From: Lentzea albidocapillata subsp. violacea
Lineage (GTDB): Bacteria > Actinomycetota > Actinomycetes > Mycobacteriales > Pseudonocardiaceae
Length of the DNA: 64,000 bases
NCBI RefSeq assembly: GCF_900100275.1
Contig: NZ_FNET01000006.1
Coordinates: 343,508-407,507 of the forward strand
Reading direction: 5' to 3'
Below the pieces are notes generated by a model. The model was not told the origin of the DNA, made no database searches, and saw only the letters and a program-made list of their open reading frames with translations. Both the position numbers and the translations under genes were made by a program. Below are positions 7,873 to 16,260 of this stretch, in pieces. Position 1 is the stretch's first letter; each line of letters starts with the position of its first letter.

Positions 7873-9855
7873 CTAGCGCTGCGAGTTCGTCAGCTGCCGA
7901 ACGCAGGGGGTGACCCGGTACAACCGGAACTTGCCCCCCTGGTCGAGCAGTTCGAGCCCGGCCTTCGGGTCCGGGTAGTCGAACCCGTCGAAGTAGTTGC
8001 CCTTCACCCCGTCCGCGGCCAGCAGGTAGCGGAGGTTGATCCGATTCGCCATCTCGCAGACCTTCGGATCCGACAACGGCTCGTTGAGGTGGTCGGACAG
8101 GTAACTCTGTTCCTCGGTCATCTTGCTGAGATTGAGCTGCGGGAACAGGATCTGCCGCTGGCTGACCGCCATTGCCGCGGTGCTGCCGTTGAACGGCTCC
8201 TGGGCGATGATGGTGCCCGGTTCGGTCAGGCCGTTGATGCGGGCGAAGAGGGCCTGCTCCTCCTCGGTGAGCTTCGGGTTTACCACCGGGTAGGCGACCG
8301 CGACCCGCTCGCTGTTGCTCTGGATGTTCAGGCCGTTGGTGCTGAACACGAGCAGGATGGCGATGACGGGCACGACCGCGAGGGCCGAGAAGTTCGTCGC
8401 CGCGCGGAACTGCTGCAGTGACTCCTTACGCAGCAGCACGCGGATGAAGGTGGCGATCGCGATCGTGCCGAAGACGGTGATCGGGATGCCGGTGATCGGG
8501 ATCATCGCGGCGATGCGGTGCGAGTCGGTGTACCAGAAGCCGGTGAACATCCGCCGGTTGACGCCGTCGACGCCCGCAGCCAGCACGTAGATGCCGCACG
8601 ACACCACGTGGCTCGCCACGAGCCAGCGCCGGTTGCGCTGGCGGAAGCAGGAGAAGATGCCCACGATCAACAGCGTGGCGAGCAGCCAGTCGACCTTGCC
8701 GCCGTTCGTCGCGCCGGTCAGCGCCTCGCCGACGGCGTGGGCTGGCGGCTCGAACGGCTTCGAATCGGCCGCCATCACGCCGCTGAACACGGTCGACTTG
8801 GTGACGACGAGCCAGTACGCGGGTGCGGCGAAGACGATCATCGCGCCCAGCGTGTAGGCGAGCTTCTTGTTGCCCGCCCGGTAGTGCTTGGTGGCGCTCA
8901 GCGCGATGCTGAGGACGATCGCCGACACGGCCACGGCAAGCAGGCTGATGAACGCGTTCGGGTGCGAGATCGCGACGCACGCGAGGATCACGGGGGCGAG
9001 CAGCCACGCCCGGCCGCGCCCGATGACGTCCTCCTTGGCCAGGTTGATCATCGACATCAGGGCGGCCATCGCGGCGGGCACGAGCGCGAGTCCCAGCCCG
9101 TTCGGCCACAGGACGCCCCAGCCGAGCAGCTCCCACGGGAAGGATCCGAACGCGACGCTGAGCAGGCCCGCGACTCCCACCGCCATCGGTGACGGCCCGG
9201 CCAGCTGGCGCATCAGCAGCATGCAGCCCAGCGGCCAGATGATCAGTGCGACGGTGACGGAGAGGATGTTGGCCGCCGCCGGCACCGAGACACCGGAGAC
9301 CATGACCAGCAGCGAGCCGAGGCCGTGCCACCCACCGGGGTAGAAGCCGCGCGCGCGGTCCGGCACGCCGAGCGTATCGATCATCAGTGTGGAGGCGTTG
9401 CCGCTGTTCAGGATGTTGACCAGCGCGTTGTAGTGGAACGGGGAGTCACTGCTGACGATGAGCTGGTCGGGGTCGATGATCGCGCGGATCACCGTGAGCA
9501 TGCCGAACATGACCGCGGCAGTGATGCCCACGAGTGTCGCGACGGTGACCCTCCAGCCGTCCGCCGGCGCCGGATCTGGAAGCTTGTGGCGCAGGGGCAG
9601 CACGATGGCGGCGAGCAGCACTGTCAGGCCAGCGAAGACGACCAGCATGAGCATGGGCGACCAGCGGAAGCCGAACAGCGGCGAGATGATCGCCGTCAGC
9701 GCGACCACGCCCACCACGATCACCGGCGCCATGGCCACGGCCGCGAGCCGGCGTAGACCGATCAGGTACGTGATGAGCAAGCCCGGCACGACCAGCAGCA
9801 CAGCGCACACCACCATGGTCGGCAGCGCAGCAAGCCATGTCATAACAACCCCCAT
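7873..9855 (-). CDS. Large polytopic membrane protein, DUF6541-like (Rv3779-type)
   Basis: About 660 residues. Roughly 14 hydrophobic segments fill the first 530 residues, and a soluble, probably extracytoplasmic C-terminal domain of ~130 residues follows. The topology resembles GT-C glycosyltransferases. The short motif SSDSPFHYNALVNIL near residue 140, after the second membrane block, fits the acidic first loop of that fold. From recall, mycobacterial Rv3779, a membrane protein next to bpa implicated in polyprenyl-phosphate sugar metabolism, is the likely relative. A cell-envelope glycosylation role is inferred. Starts at 9906, 9855 and 9843 are in frame. I use 9855, which has AAGG seven bases upstream; 9843 with GGGGG is nearly as good. 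Confidence 0.75.
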   Translation of the reverse strand: MGVVMTWLAALPTMVVCAVLLVVPGLLITYLIGLRRLAAVAMAPVIVVGVVALTAIISPLFGFRWSPMLMLVVFAGLTVLLAAIVLPLRHKLPDPAPADGWRVTVATLVGITAAVMFGMLTVIRAIIDPDQLIVSSDSPFHYNALVNILNSGNASTLMIDTLGVPDRARGFYPGGWHGLGSLLVMVSGVSVPAAANILSVTVALIIWPLGCMLLMRQLAGPSPMAVGVAGLLSVAFGSFPWELLGWGVLWPNGLGLALVPAAMAALMSMINLAKEDVIGRGRAWLLAPVILACVAISHPNAFISLLAVAVSAIVLSIALSATKHYRAGNKKLAYTLGAMIVFAAPAYWLVVTKSTVFSGVMAADSKPFEPPAHAVGEALTGATNGGKVDWLLATLLIVGIFSCFRQRNRRWLVASHVVSCGIYVLAAGVDGVNRRMFTGFWYTDSHRIAAMIPITGIPITVFGTIAIATFIRVLLRKESLQQFRAATNFSALAVVPVIAILLVFSTNGLNIQSNSERVAVAYPVVNPKLTEEEQALFARINGLTEPGTIIAQEPFNGSTAAMAVSQRQILFPQLNLSKMTEEQSYLSDHLNEPLSDPKVCEMANRINLRYLLAADGVKGNYFDGFDYPDPKAGLELLDQGGKFRLYRVTPCVRQLTNSQR

Positions 9856-10040
9856 GGATTGACCTTGCTCTCCAAAGAGACGCGTCGCGCGGGAGAAACG
9901 CTGCATGTGTCATTCGGACGAGCGCAGGCAGTGTATTCGACCCCGCCGCGAGGGCTTTTGTTGACCCGACAAGTGCATGAACACGCGAGCAAGGCGGCAA
10001 TTTGATCACGCACCGCCCGGCTCGAGCTGTTTGTACTATG

Positions 10041-10125
10041 CGGAAGCGGAGGGATTTGAACCCCCGGACGGTTGCCCGTCTCCCGCTTTCAAGGCGGGTG
10101 CATTCGGCCGCTCTGCCACGCTTCC
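10041..10125 (-). tRNA. tRNA-Ser(TGA)
   Basis: An 85-nt cloverleaf with a long variable arm. The seven-base acceptor stem GGAAGCG/CGCTTCC closes, the anticodon loop reads CTTGAAA (anticodon TGA) and the T-loop region is GGTTCAAATCC. It is one of four serine tRNA genes in the window. Confidence 0.96.
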
Positions 10126-10152
10126 ACGACGCCAGGAGCGTCGGCACAAAGC

Positions 10153-10629
10153 CTAGCCGTTCGACTCCCGCAGGTGTGTCATGACCCGGTCGAACACCTT
10201 GGCCAGCACCTCGCCCTCCTCGGGCGTGATCAGGTCGACGATGTGCTCACGCACGCCACGCAGGTGCGTCGGAGCGGCCGAGACGAGCTGCGTCATGCCC
10301 TTGGCGGTCAGCTCGGCCAGCACGCCGCGGCCGTCCTCTGTGCACTCGCGGCGGGAGACCAGGCCGGCCTTCTCCATGCGCGCGACCTGGTGTGAGACGC
10401 GTGACTTCGAGGAGGCGACGTCATCGGCGAGCTGGGTCATTCGCATGCGCTGGTTCGGTTGTTCCGACAGCCTGACCAAGATTTCGTAGTCCGCCAGTGA
10501 CACTCCGTGGGTGTCCTGGAGCTCTCGGTGCAAGCGATCCATGAGCATGGAGGAACCGTTCACGTAGGTGCGCCATGCGCGCATCTCGCCCTCGTCGAGC
10601 CAGCGCGGCTCCTGCTCACTTGGTGTCAC
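10153..10629 (-). CDS. MarR family transcriptional regulator
   Basis: 158 residues. The winged helix-turn-helix is clear (MRMTQLADDVASSKSRVSHQ as recognition region, then LVSRRECTEDGRGVLAELT as wing). The dimerisation helices at both ends fit the family, including the opening RWLDEGEMRAWRTYVNGSS. I use the GTG at 10629 to include that opening. No ribosome binding site precedes it, so the message may be leaderless; an internal ATG at 10584 has GAGG upstream but would cut the first helix. It is divergent from the secreted nucleotidase gene, 118 bp away, and may regulate it, though no shared operator is evident. Ligand unknown. Confidence 0.88.
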   Translation of the reverse strand: MTPSEQEPRWLDEGEMRAWRTYVNGSSMLMDRLHRELQDTHGVSLADYEILVRLSEQPNQRMRMTQLADDVASSKSRVSHQVARMEKAGLVSRRECTEDGRGVLAELTAKGMTQLVSAAPTHLRGVREHIVDLITPEEGEVLAKVFDRVMTHLRESNG

Positions 10630-10747
10630 GCGAACAAGACTAAGCCTGACGATGACGATCCAGCTGTTCCCCTGGAAAACGTGGCGTTCGGAAGGCAGAC
10701 TCCTCCGCCGTACACGCGCGTTAACCAAGCCTTGAAAGGCCCCACCC

Positions 10748-12460
10748 ATGAGTTCGTTCAGACGGCTTTCCGTTCTGGCGATCACCGCCGCCGCGGCCAC
10801 TGTCATCAGCGCTACCGGGCCTGCCCAGGCCGATGTCCAGTCACTGCGCGGTCGGGGCACGGTTGACGTGCGCCTGATCGGCATCAACGACCTGCACGGC
10901 AACCTCGAGCCGCCGACCGGGTCGTCCGGGCGCGTCATCCTGCCGGACGGCACGACCGTCGACGCCGGTGGCGCCGCGTTCAACGCGACGCACATCAGGA
11001 ACCTCCAGAAGGAGGTCAGGAACTCCGTCATCGTCGGGCAGGGCGACCTGATCGGTGGGTCGCCGCTGGTGTCGGCGTTGTTCCACGACGAGCCGACGAT
11101 CGAGGTGCTCAACAAGGTCGGCATGGACGCGACCGCGGCGGGCAACCACGAGTTCGATGAGGGCTACCAGGAGCTCCTGCGCATCCAGCGCGGTGGGTGC
11201 CATCCGGTGGACGGCTGCCAGTTCCGCGACGAGTACAAGGGCGCGAAGTTCCCGATTCTCGGCGCGAACGTGACGCATGCGAAGTCCGGACTGCCGGCTC
11301 TGCCGCCGTTCTGGGTGGAGATCCGCGACGGGATGCCGATCGGTTTCATCGGCATGCCGCTCAAGGACGTGCCGATCTTGGTCGACCCGAAAGGCGTCAA
11401 GGACATCAGGTTCGGCGACGAGGTCAAGGCGGCCAACAAGTACGCCAACTTCCTCGACGCGATCGGCGTGAAGTCGATCGTGCTGCTCGTGCACCAGGGT
11501 GACCAGGTCACGTCCATGGGTGGCGGTCCCAACGCGTGCAACGTCGCCCCGGAGAACCCCGGCAGCTACATCGCCACCAACGTCAGCCCGAAGATCGACG
11601 CGGTCTTCTCCGGCCACAGCCACCAGCACTACAACTGCGTCGTCAAGGACCCGGCCGGCAACCCGCGGCCGTTCATCGAGGGCCTGGCGTTCGGTCGCGA
11701 GCTCAGCGTCGTCGACCTGAAGATCGACCGCCGGACGCGCGACGTCATCCGCGGCGAGACGAAGGCCGACAACAAGATCGTCACGCGCACCGTCACCCCG
11801 GACCCGGCGATCCAGGCGGTGATCGACCTGGCCAAGACGAAGTCCGGCCCGATCGCGAACCGGCCGATCGGCTCGATCGGCGCGGACATCGTCCGGGCCG
11901 CGGCTCCCTCCGGTGACTCGCCGCTGGGCAACCTGATCGCCGACTCCCAGTTGGAGGCCACCAAGGCCAACGGCGCCGTCCTCGCGCTGATGAACCCCGG
12001 TGGCGTGCGCGCCGACCTCACCTACGCGCCTGAGGGCACCGAGGGCGCCGGTGTGGTGACCTACGACGAGGCATTCACCGTTCAGCCGTTCAGCAACATC
12101 CTGCAGACGGTCACGCTGACCGGCGCGCAGATCAAGAACGCACTGGAGCAGCAGTTCGTCGTGGGCAAGACCACGATCCTGCAGCCCTCGTCCGGCTTCA
12201 CCTACAGCTGGTCGCTGTCCGCGCCGATCGGCTCGAAGATCACCGGCATCACGCTCAACGGAATCCCTGTCGATCCGAACGCGAACTACCGGGTGACGAT
12301 CAACAGCTTCCTGCAGGGCGGTGGTGACGGTTTCGCCGAGTTCACCAAGGGCACCGAGATCACCGGTGGTGGCATCGACCTCGACGGGTTCGCCGCGTAC
12401 CTCTCGACGCACCCGAACCAGCTGCCCCCGGCGACCGGCCGGATCACGCGGCTGCCGTAA
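10748..12460 (+). CDS. Secreted bifunctional metallophosphatase/5'-nucleotidase (UshA/YfkN family)
   Basis: 570 residues with a Sec signal peptide (ending about GPAQA, residues 1-28). The N-terminal calcineurin-like domain shows the dinuclear metal ligands in order: INDLHGNLEP, QGDLIGG, AGNHEFDEG, LLVHQG and FSGHSHQHYNC. The C-terminal 5'-nucleotidase domain has NPGGVRADL and FLQGGGDGFAEF for nucleotide-base and substrate binding. It would dephosphorylate extracellular nucleotides for phosphate and nucleoside scavenging. AAAGG precedes the ATG. A terminator follows directly. Confidence 0.94.
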   Translation: MSSFRRLSVLAITAAAATVISATGPAQADVQSLRGRGTVDVRLIGINDLHGNLEPPTGSSGRVILPDGTTVDAGGAAFNATHIRNLQKEVRNSVIVGQGDLIGGSPLVSALFHDEPTIEVLNKVGMDATAAGNHEFDEGYQELLRIQRGGCHPVDGCQFRDEYKGAKFPILGANVTHAKSGLPALPPFWVEIRDGMPIGFIGMPLKDVPILVDPKGVKDIRFGDEVKAANKYANFLDAIGVKSIVLLVHQGDQVTSMGGGPNACNVAPENPGSYIATNVSPKIDAVFSGHSHQHYNCVVKDPAGNPRPFIEGLAFGRELSVVDLKIDRRTRDVIRGETKADNKIVTRTVTPDPAIQAVIDLAKTKSGPIANRPIGSIGADIVRAAAPSGDSPLGNLIADSQLEATKANGAVLALMNPGGVRADLTYAPEGTEGAGVVTYDEAFTVQPFSNILQTVTLTGAQIKNALEQQFVVGKTTILQPSSGFTYSWSLSAPIGSKITGITLNGIPVDPNANYRVTINSFLQGGGDGFAEFTKGTEITGGGIDLDGFAAYLSTHPNQLPPATGRITRLP

Positions 12461-12476
12461 CCGCAGATCGCAGTTG

Positions 12477-12517
12477 AAGGCCATCTCGGCGACGGACGTC
12501 GCCGGGATGGCCTTTTT
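12477..12517 (+). terminator. Rho-independent terminator
   Basis: A 17-base inverted repeat (AAGGCCATCTCGGCGAC against GTCGCCGGGATGGCCTT, one mismatch) with a four-base loop and a T5 tract, starting 17 bases after the nucleotidase stop. Confidence 0.9.
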
Positions 12518-12557
12518 CGTGTGACGCGTTGCTCCATTTGATCTAGGGTGAGGGCCG

Positions 12558-13112
12558 ATGTCCTGGTTGCGTCGGTTGCTGCTGCTCGCCGGTCTGGTGA
12601 CCGGCGCCTGGCTGCTGGGCGGCGCAGGCGAGGCGAACGCCGACGTCCGGGTCGAGATCGACCAGCTCAGGGTCGAGGTCAAGCTCCCCGTCGCCGACAT
12701 CGGCCTCACGATCGCGACCACGCCGCCGCAGCAGCCCGACGGGCCCATCCCGCCGAAGCCGGCACCGCGCATCGAGACTCCGGAACCCACTGCGCCTCAG
12801 CCACCGGCCCAAGTCGGCGAAGCGCCGGTGCAGGCCGAAGTGCCGCAGCAGCCAAAGCCGGAGCCCCCGACAACGCGGCCCGCGACCTCCGTGCCGGAGC
12901 CGCAGCAGCCGCAACCGCAGGCCGAGCAGCCGATCCCCGGCACGCTCCCGCAGAGCGGTGCGGGGGCGTCGGCAGGCAGCACCCAGATTCCGGCGGGCAC
13001 GTTGCCGCACGTGATGCGGCCGCCCACCATCACAGCGTCTCTCGTCAGCACCGAACAGCAGGACGTGCCGCGCATCGTGCGCGCGGAGGAGCCGACGTTC
13101 TCCCCTGACTGA
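12558..13112 (+). CDS. Small secreted proline-rich protein of unknown function
   Basis: 184 residues. The N-terminus is a signal peptide or anchor (SWLRRLLLLAGLVTGAWLL, then GEANA as a plausible cleavage site). A short beta-like segment (DVRVEIDQLRVEVKLPVADI) follows, then about 100 residues rich in Pro, Gln and Glu, as expected for a wall-spanning linker. No LPxTG-type tail and no catalytic motif are seen. It lies between the nucleotidase terminator and the chaplin-like gene and may be co-expressed with the latter, 54 bp downstream. I do not recognise the family. Confidence 0.65.
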   Translation: MSWLRRLLLLAGLVTGAWLLGGAGEANADVRVEIDQLRVEVKLPVADIGLTIATTPPQQPDGPIPPKPAPRIETPEPTAPQPPAQVGEAPVQAEVPQQPKPEPPTTRPATSVPEPQQPQPQAEQPIPGTLPQSGAGASAGSTQIPAGTLPHVMRPPTITASLVSTEQQDVPRIVRAEEPTFSPD

Positions 13113-13166
13113 TCCACAAGTGCCGCACACAGCACAGGGATCCGTCACTTTCCAGGGAGAACAGTC

Positions 13167-13931
13167 ATGCGCAAGAACCTCAACCGCACCATGTCCGCGG
13201 CGCTCCTGACCGGCGGCCTGATGGTCGCGTCCGCCGGCTGGGCGCAGGCCGTCCCGGTGCCGCTCGACATCAACGAGGAGGTCCGCGCCGGCAACCTCGT
13301 CAGCGTCCCGGTGAAGGTCTGCGGCAACGCGATCAACGTCCTGGGCAACAGCGACGCCACGTGCGACGAGAAGCCCGCCGAGCGCACCCAGGCCGACAAT
13401 GCCCTCGTCTCCGCGCCCGTCACGGTCTGCGGCAACTCGGTCGGCGTCGCCGGCGGCGGCAACGGCAGCTGCGGCCAGACGAAGCCCGAGGAGCCCAGCG
13501 GCACCATCGAGGCCCCCGTGACCGTCTGTGGCACGGCTGCGGGCGTGCTCGGCACCGCGAGCGGCGACTGCGGCAAGACCGAGGCCCCCGAGCAGCCGGG
13601 CGAGAACCCGGAACAGCCGGAACAGCCGGGCGAGAACCCGGAGCAGCCCGGCGAGAACCCCGGCGAGAACCCCGGTAGCGAGAACCCCGGCAACGGCAAC
13701 CCCGGCGGCGGCGACAACGGCGACAACAACTCCGGCAGCGGCAACACGGGCGACGACTCCGGCGCGGGCACCCCGCAGACCGGCGACAAGGCCTCGCGGC
13801 ACGCCGCGGCGGTCATCCCGAACCTGTCGAAGACCGGCGCCGACCCGCTCGAGTTCCTGCTGGCGGGCCTCGGCCTGATGACCGCGGGCGTCATGGCCCG
13901 TCGTGGAGCGCGCCGCACCACCAAGGCCTGA
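13167..13931 (+). CDS. Chaplin-like surface protein with LSKTG sortase signal
   Basis: 254 residues. After a signal peptide (cleavage near WAQA, residue ~28) there are three copies of a chaplin-type unit, each with two cysteines: PVKVCGNAINVLGNSDATC, PVTVCGNSVGVAGGGNGSC and PVTVCGTAAGVLGTASGDC. In Streptomyces, chaplins are amyloid-forming, hydrophobic surface proteins of aerial hyphae. A ~75-residue linker of GENP/EQPG repeats follows. The C-terminus has LSKTG at residues 220-224, a hydrophobic stretch and a basic tail, matching a class E sortase (LAxTG-like) anchor. The layout fits the long, wall-anchored chaplins. AGGGAG precedes the ATG. Confidence 0.85.
   Translation: MRKNLNRTMSAALLTGGLMVASAGWAQAVPVPLDINEEVRAGNLVSVPVKVCGNAINVLGNSDATCDEKPAERTQADNALVSAPVTVCGNSVGVAGGGNGSCGQTKPEEPSGTIEAPVTVCGTAAGVLGTASGDCGKTEAPEQPGENPEQPEQPGENPEQPGENPGENPGSENPGNGNPGGGDNGDNNSGSGNTGDDSGAGTPQTGDKASRHAAAVIPNLSKTGADPLEFLLAGLGLMTAGVMARRGARRTTKA
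13590..13700 (+). repeat. In-gene short tandem repeat encoding PGEN/PEQP units
   Basis: Imperfect repeats of CAGCCGGGCGAGAACCCGG and shorter versions, within the wall-linker part of the chaplin-like gene. The copy number probably varies among strains. Confidence 0.75.
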
Positions 13932-13954
13932 TCAAATATCTGATCGTTTTTTCC

Positions 13955-13991
13955 CAATCGCCCGGCGAGAGATTCTCTCGCCGGGCGATTG
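13955..13991 (+). terminator. Strong hairpin terminator after the chaplin-like gene
   Basis: Perfect 17-bp inverted repeat (CAATCGCCCGGCGAGAG and its complement around ATT), 24 bases after the stop codon. A T-rich stretch lies before it rather than after it. Confidence 0.75.
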
Positions 13992-14502
13992 CTGTCTGCA
14001 CTGTCGATCTCCGCAGGTCACCCGTCTGACTTCACCAATTCAGGTTTGGTGTGAGGTGTTGAGAAATGCGGCGATCAAGCGCATAGTCGATAGCGAGCTG
14101 GCAACCGGCAGGTGAATGAACAAGACCACCCGGAGGCCACGCCCAGAAGGGGTAGGTGGTGCTGTGCAGGTATCTCCTCGCTGTGGCGAAACGCGGTCTG
14201 TCGCATCCCCGCGAGCGGATCGGACGTGAACGGTCCGAGCGCGACTGTGTAGCGACGGACACGAGGTTTCGGGTGCCCAGGCGCCATCAGGCGTCGCTCG
14301 GTGCACTTCGACGCTGTTGAGCTCGGCTTCGGTGTCGTCTCATGGCGTCACCGGCTGAGCGCCACGCCAACCTTCGTGGGCCGTAGTCGTCACTTCCAAA
14401 TGGGAAAGCCCAGGTGCGGTGCCCCGACGTCGGGTCCCGCACCTGGGCGTCTTCTGTGCTTTATGGTGTGCCGCCTACGGGTCCTTGGCATGGAGGCACG
14501 CG
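13992..14502 (+). other. Half-kilobase non-coding stretch bounded by hairpins; candidate RNA gene or long leader
   Basis: No convincing coding frame is seen in about 500 bases. Short frames lack family features and ribosome binding sites, apart from a possible 37-codon frame at 14116 preceded by AGG. Local inverted repeats occur, for example ACCACC at 14126 with GGTGGT at 14155. The stretch ends in a 12-bp hairpin (14408-14448). It does not show the hallmark sequences of tmRNA, RNase P RNA or 6C RNA. It may encode a small RNA ending at the second hairpin or form the leader of the metallopeptidase gene. Confidence 0.4.
14408..14448 (+). terminator. Terminator-like or attenuator hairpin upstream of the metallopeptidase gene
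   Basis: 12-bp arms GCCCAGGTGCGG and CCGCACCTGGGC enclose a smaller CCCGACGTCGGG palindrome, so the whole element can fold as one long stem. A pyrimidine-rich GTCTTCTGTGCTTT follows. It lies 54 bases before the GTG start. Confidence 0.65.
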
Positions 14503-15399
14503 GTGCAGTTCAACGAAGGCGCGGAACTCGACCTTTCGCAGGTTTCGGACCAACGCGGCGTCGGCGGCCGAGTCGCCGGTGTCGGTGGTGGCCTCGGCGT
14601 GGTCGGCCTCATCATCTATTTCCTGTTCCAGCAGTTCACCGGCATCCAGCTGCCGGCGGGCGGGCTGGAGGGCCTGGGCAACAACACCCAGGTCGAGTCG
14701 GGCCAGCTGCTCGAGAAGTGCAAGACGGGCGCCGACGCGAACCGCGACAGCGACTGCCGGGTCGTGGCCACGATCAACTCGATCCAGGGCTTCTGGACCG
14801 ACCAGTTCGCCCGCTCGGGCAACACCTACCAGGTCACCAAGACCAACTTCTTCCGCAACAGCGTGAACACCCGCTGCGGCAACGCCACCTCCGCGGTCGG
14901 CCCGTTCTACTGCCCCGCGGACTCCCAGGTGTACATCGACCTGGACTTCTTCAACGAGCTGCGCACCAAGTTCGGCGCGACCGGCGGCCCGTTCGTCGAG
15001 GCCTACGTGCTCGCCCACGAGTACGGCCACCACGTGCAGAACCTGCTCGGCACCTCGGACCGGGTCGGTCGCGAGACCGGCCCCACCTCGGGTTCGGTGC
15101 GGCTCGAACTGCAGGCCGACTGCTACGCGGGCGCCTGGGCCAAGGCCGCGACCACGGTTCCGTCGGCCAACGGCCAGCCGCTCATCTCGAACATCACCCA
15201 AGAGGACATCGACGCGGCACTGGACGCGGCGGCACGCATCGGTGACGACTTCATCCAGAGCGAGCTCGGCGGCGGGCGGGTCGACACGACGAAGTTCAGC
15301 CACGGCAGCTCGCAGCAGCGGCAGAAGTGGTTCACGACCGGGTTGCAGACGGGCGACCCCGCCCGCTGCAACACGTTTGACACGAACAACCTGGGCTAA
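14503..15399 (+). CDS. Neutral zinc metallopeptidase, YpfJ/KPN_02809 family
   Basis: 298 residues. The N-terminal domain is short and cytoplasmic (QFNEGAELDLSQVSDQRG). A single membrane helix (VVGLIIYFLFQQF, about residues 30-48) leads to an external protease domain. The zinc-binding HExxH motif reads HEYGHH within VLAHEYGHHVQNLLG, and the downstream LELQADCYAGAWA provides the third-ligand region usual in this family. The physiological substrate is unknown in all organisms I can recall. The GTG start is chosen for its GGAGG seven bases upstream. The gene shares its last bases with the convergent M28 relic. Confidence 0.9.
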   Translation: MQFNEGAELDLSQVSDQRGVGGRVAGVGGGLGVVGLIIYFLFQQFTGIQLPAGGLEGLGNNTQVESGQLLEKCKTGADANRDSDCRVVATINSIQGFWTDQFARSGNTYQVTKTNFFRNSVNTRCGNATSAVGPFYCPADSQVYIDLDFFNELRTKFGATGGPFVEAYVLAHEYGHHVQNLLGTSDRVGRETGPTSGSVRLELQADCYAGAWAKAATTVPSANGQPLISNITQEDIDAALDAAARIGDDFIQSELGGGRVDTTKFSHGSSQQRQKWFTTGLQTGDPARCNTFDTNNLG

Positions 15400-15839
15400 C
15401 GCAGAGCAGCCCGTTCCGCACGGGACGGGACGCCGTGCACGCCCTCGGTGGTGACGGCGTACGAGGCGATGACGTGGGCCGCGGCGGAAACGTTGCGGCC
15501 CAGCGCCTCCCGGTTGATGTTGCCGAGGTGGTCGTCGACGTTGTCGGAGATGATCACGGCCGCCGCGCCCGCGTTGGCGTACTTGGCGACGAACGTGCAG
15601 GTACCGCGCCGGATCAACGCGACGGAGCCCTTGAAGTCCTGCCCGGCGAAGTCACTCGCCTCGCAACCGGGCGCGCCGTCCTCCGGCACGACCCGCAACG
15701 GCGCGGTGAGGCCACCGTTCGGGGTGCCGCCGAACGGCACGAGCTCGTGCGAGGCCCCACCGATGGTCGCCCGGCCGGCGTCGTCGATCTTCCGCCTCGG
15801 GCCAAGTGAGATCAGCGCCGCCGCACGAGTGGAAGCGAT
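15396..15839 (-). pseudogene. Scrambled relic of an M28 aminopeptidase (PA domain without catalytic domain)
   Basis: The frame is open but its parts are out of order relative to the intact paralog at 6.3 kb. It begins with AALISLGPRRKIDDAGR, resembling the post-PA segment AALLETALKLGSRPKVDNAIR. It then has GGLTAPLRVVPEDGAPGCEA and FAGQDFKGSVALIRRG, the PA domain. Finally it jumps to DNVDDHLGNINREALGRN, the extreme C-terminus. All zinc-ligand motifs (HLDSV, NDNGTG, EERG, CYHSACD) are missing. There is no signal peptide, and the stop of the upstream VOC gene sits right before it. It is best read as a decayed, rearranged duplicate. Translation from the GTG at 15740 as a small PA-only protein is possible but unlikely. 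Confidence 0.75.
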
Positions 15840-16250
15840 CTACGACTGGGTGCGTGGCGTGGAGAAACGGATCATGTTGCCTGACGGGTCGCGGAACGCG
15901 CAGTCGCGCACGCCGTAGAACTGGTCGATCGGCTCCTGCAGCACCTCGGCCCCGGTCGCGCGCACCTGCTCGAACTTCGCGTCCACGTCGTCGAGCTCGA
16001 AGATCACGCCCTGCAGCGATCCCTTGGCCAGCAACGCCTCCAGCGCCTCGTGATCGGTCGGAGGCACGGGCGGGCCGATGCGGGACAGGCCGATCTCGAC
16101 GTCGGGTTGCCCGGCGGGGCCGACGGTGAGCCAGCGGTAACCGTCCTCGATGGTGACGTCCGTGCGCACCTCGAGCCCGACGACGTCGCGGTAGAACTTC
16201 AGCGCGGCGTCCTGGTCGTGGACGAAGAGGAACGTGTGCGAAAGCTTCAT
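15840..16250 (-). CDS. VOC superfamily (glyoxalase/bleomycin-resistance-like) protein
   Basis: 136 residues of the vicinal-oxygen-chelate fold with two beta-alpha-beta-beta-beta modules. It opens with KLSHTFLFVHDQDAALKFYR and ends with GVRDCAFRDPSGNMIRFSTP. Metal-ligand positions include the early His and a late acidic residue. The substrate is not predictable. The start at 16250 is preferred; a longer start at 16268 would overlap the stop of the upstream AraC gene and could couple translation. The two genes are almost certainly one operon, a common AraC-VOC pairing. Confidence 0.88.
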   Translation of the reverse strand: MKLSHTFLFVHDQDAALKFYRDVVGLEVRTDVTIEDGYRWLTVGPAGQPDVEIGLSRIGPPVPPTDHEALEALLAKGSLQGVIFELDDVDAKFEQVRATGAEVLQEPIDQFYGVRDCAFRDPSGNMIRFSTPRTQS

Positions 16251-16260
16251 GGGCGAAACC

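Noticed and set aside
14032..14306. Several short minus-strand frames in the non-coding stretch.
   Set aside because: Three overlapping frames are open at once, all Arg/Pro/Ser-rich with no domain or ribosome binding site. This is the mark of non-coding GC-rich DNA.
13992..14455. Idea that this stretch is tmRNA or RNase P RNA, judged by its length.
   Set aside because: No tRNA-like ends, no conserved P4 or ACAGAAA-type segments and no tag-encoding frame.
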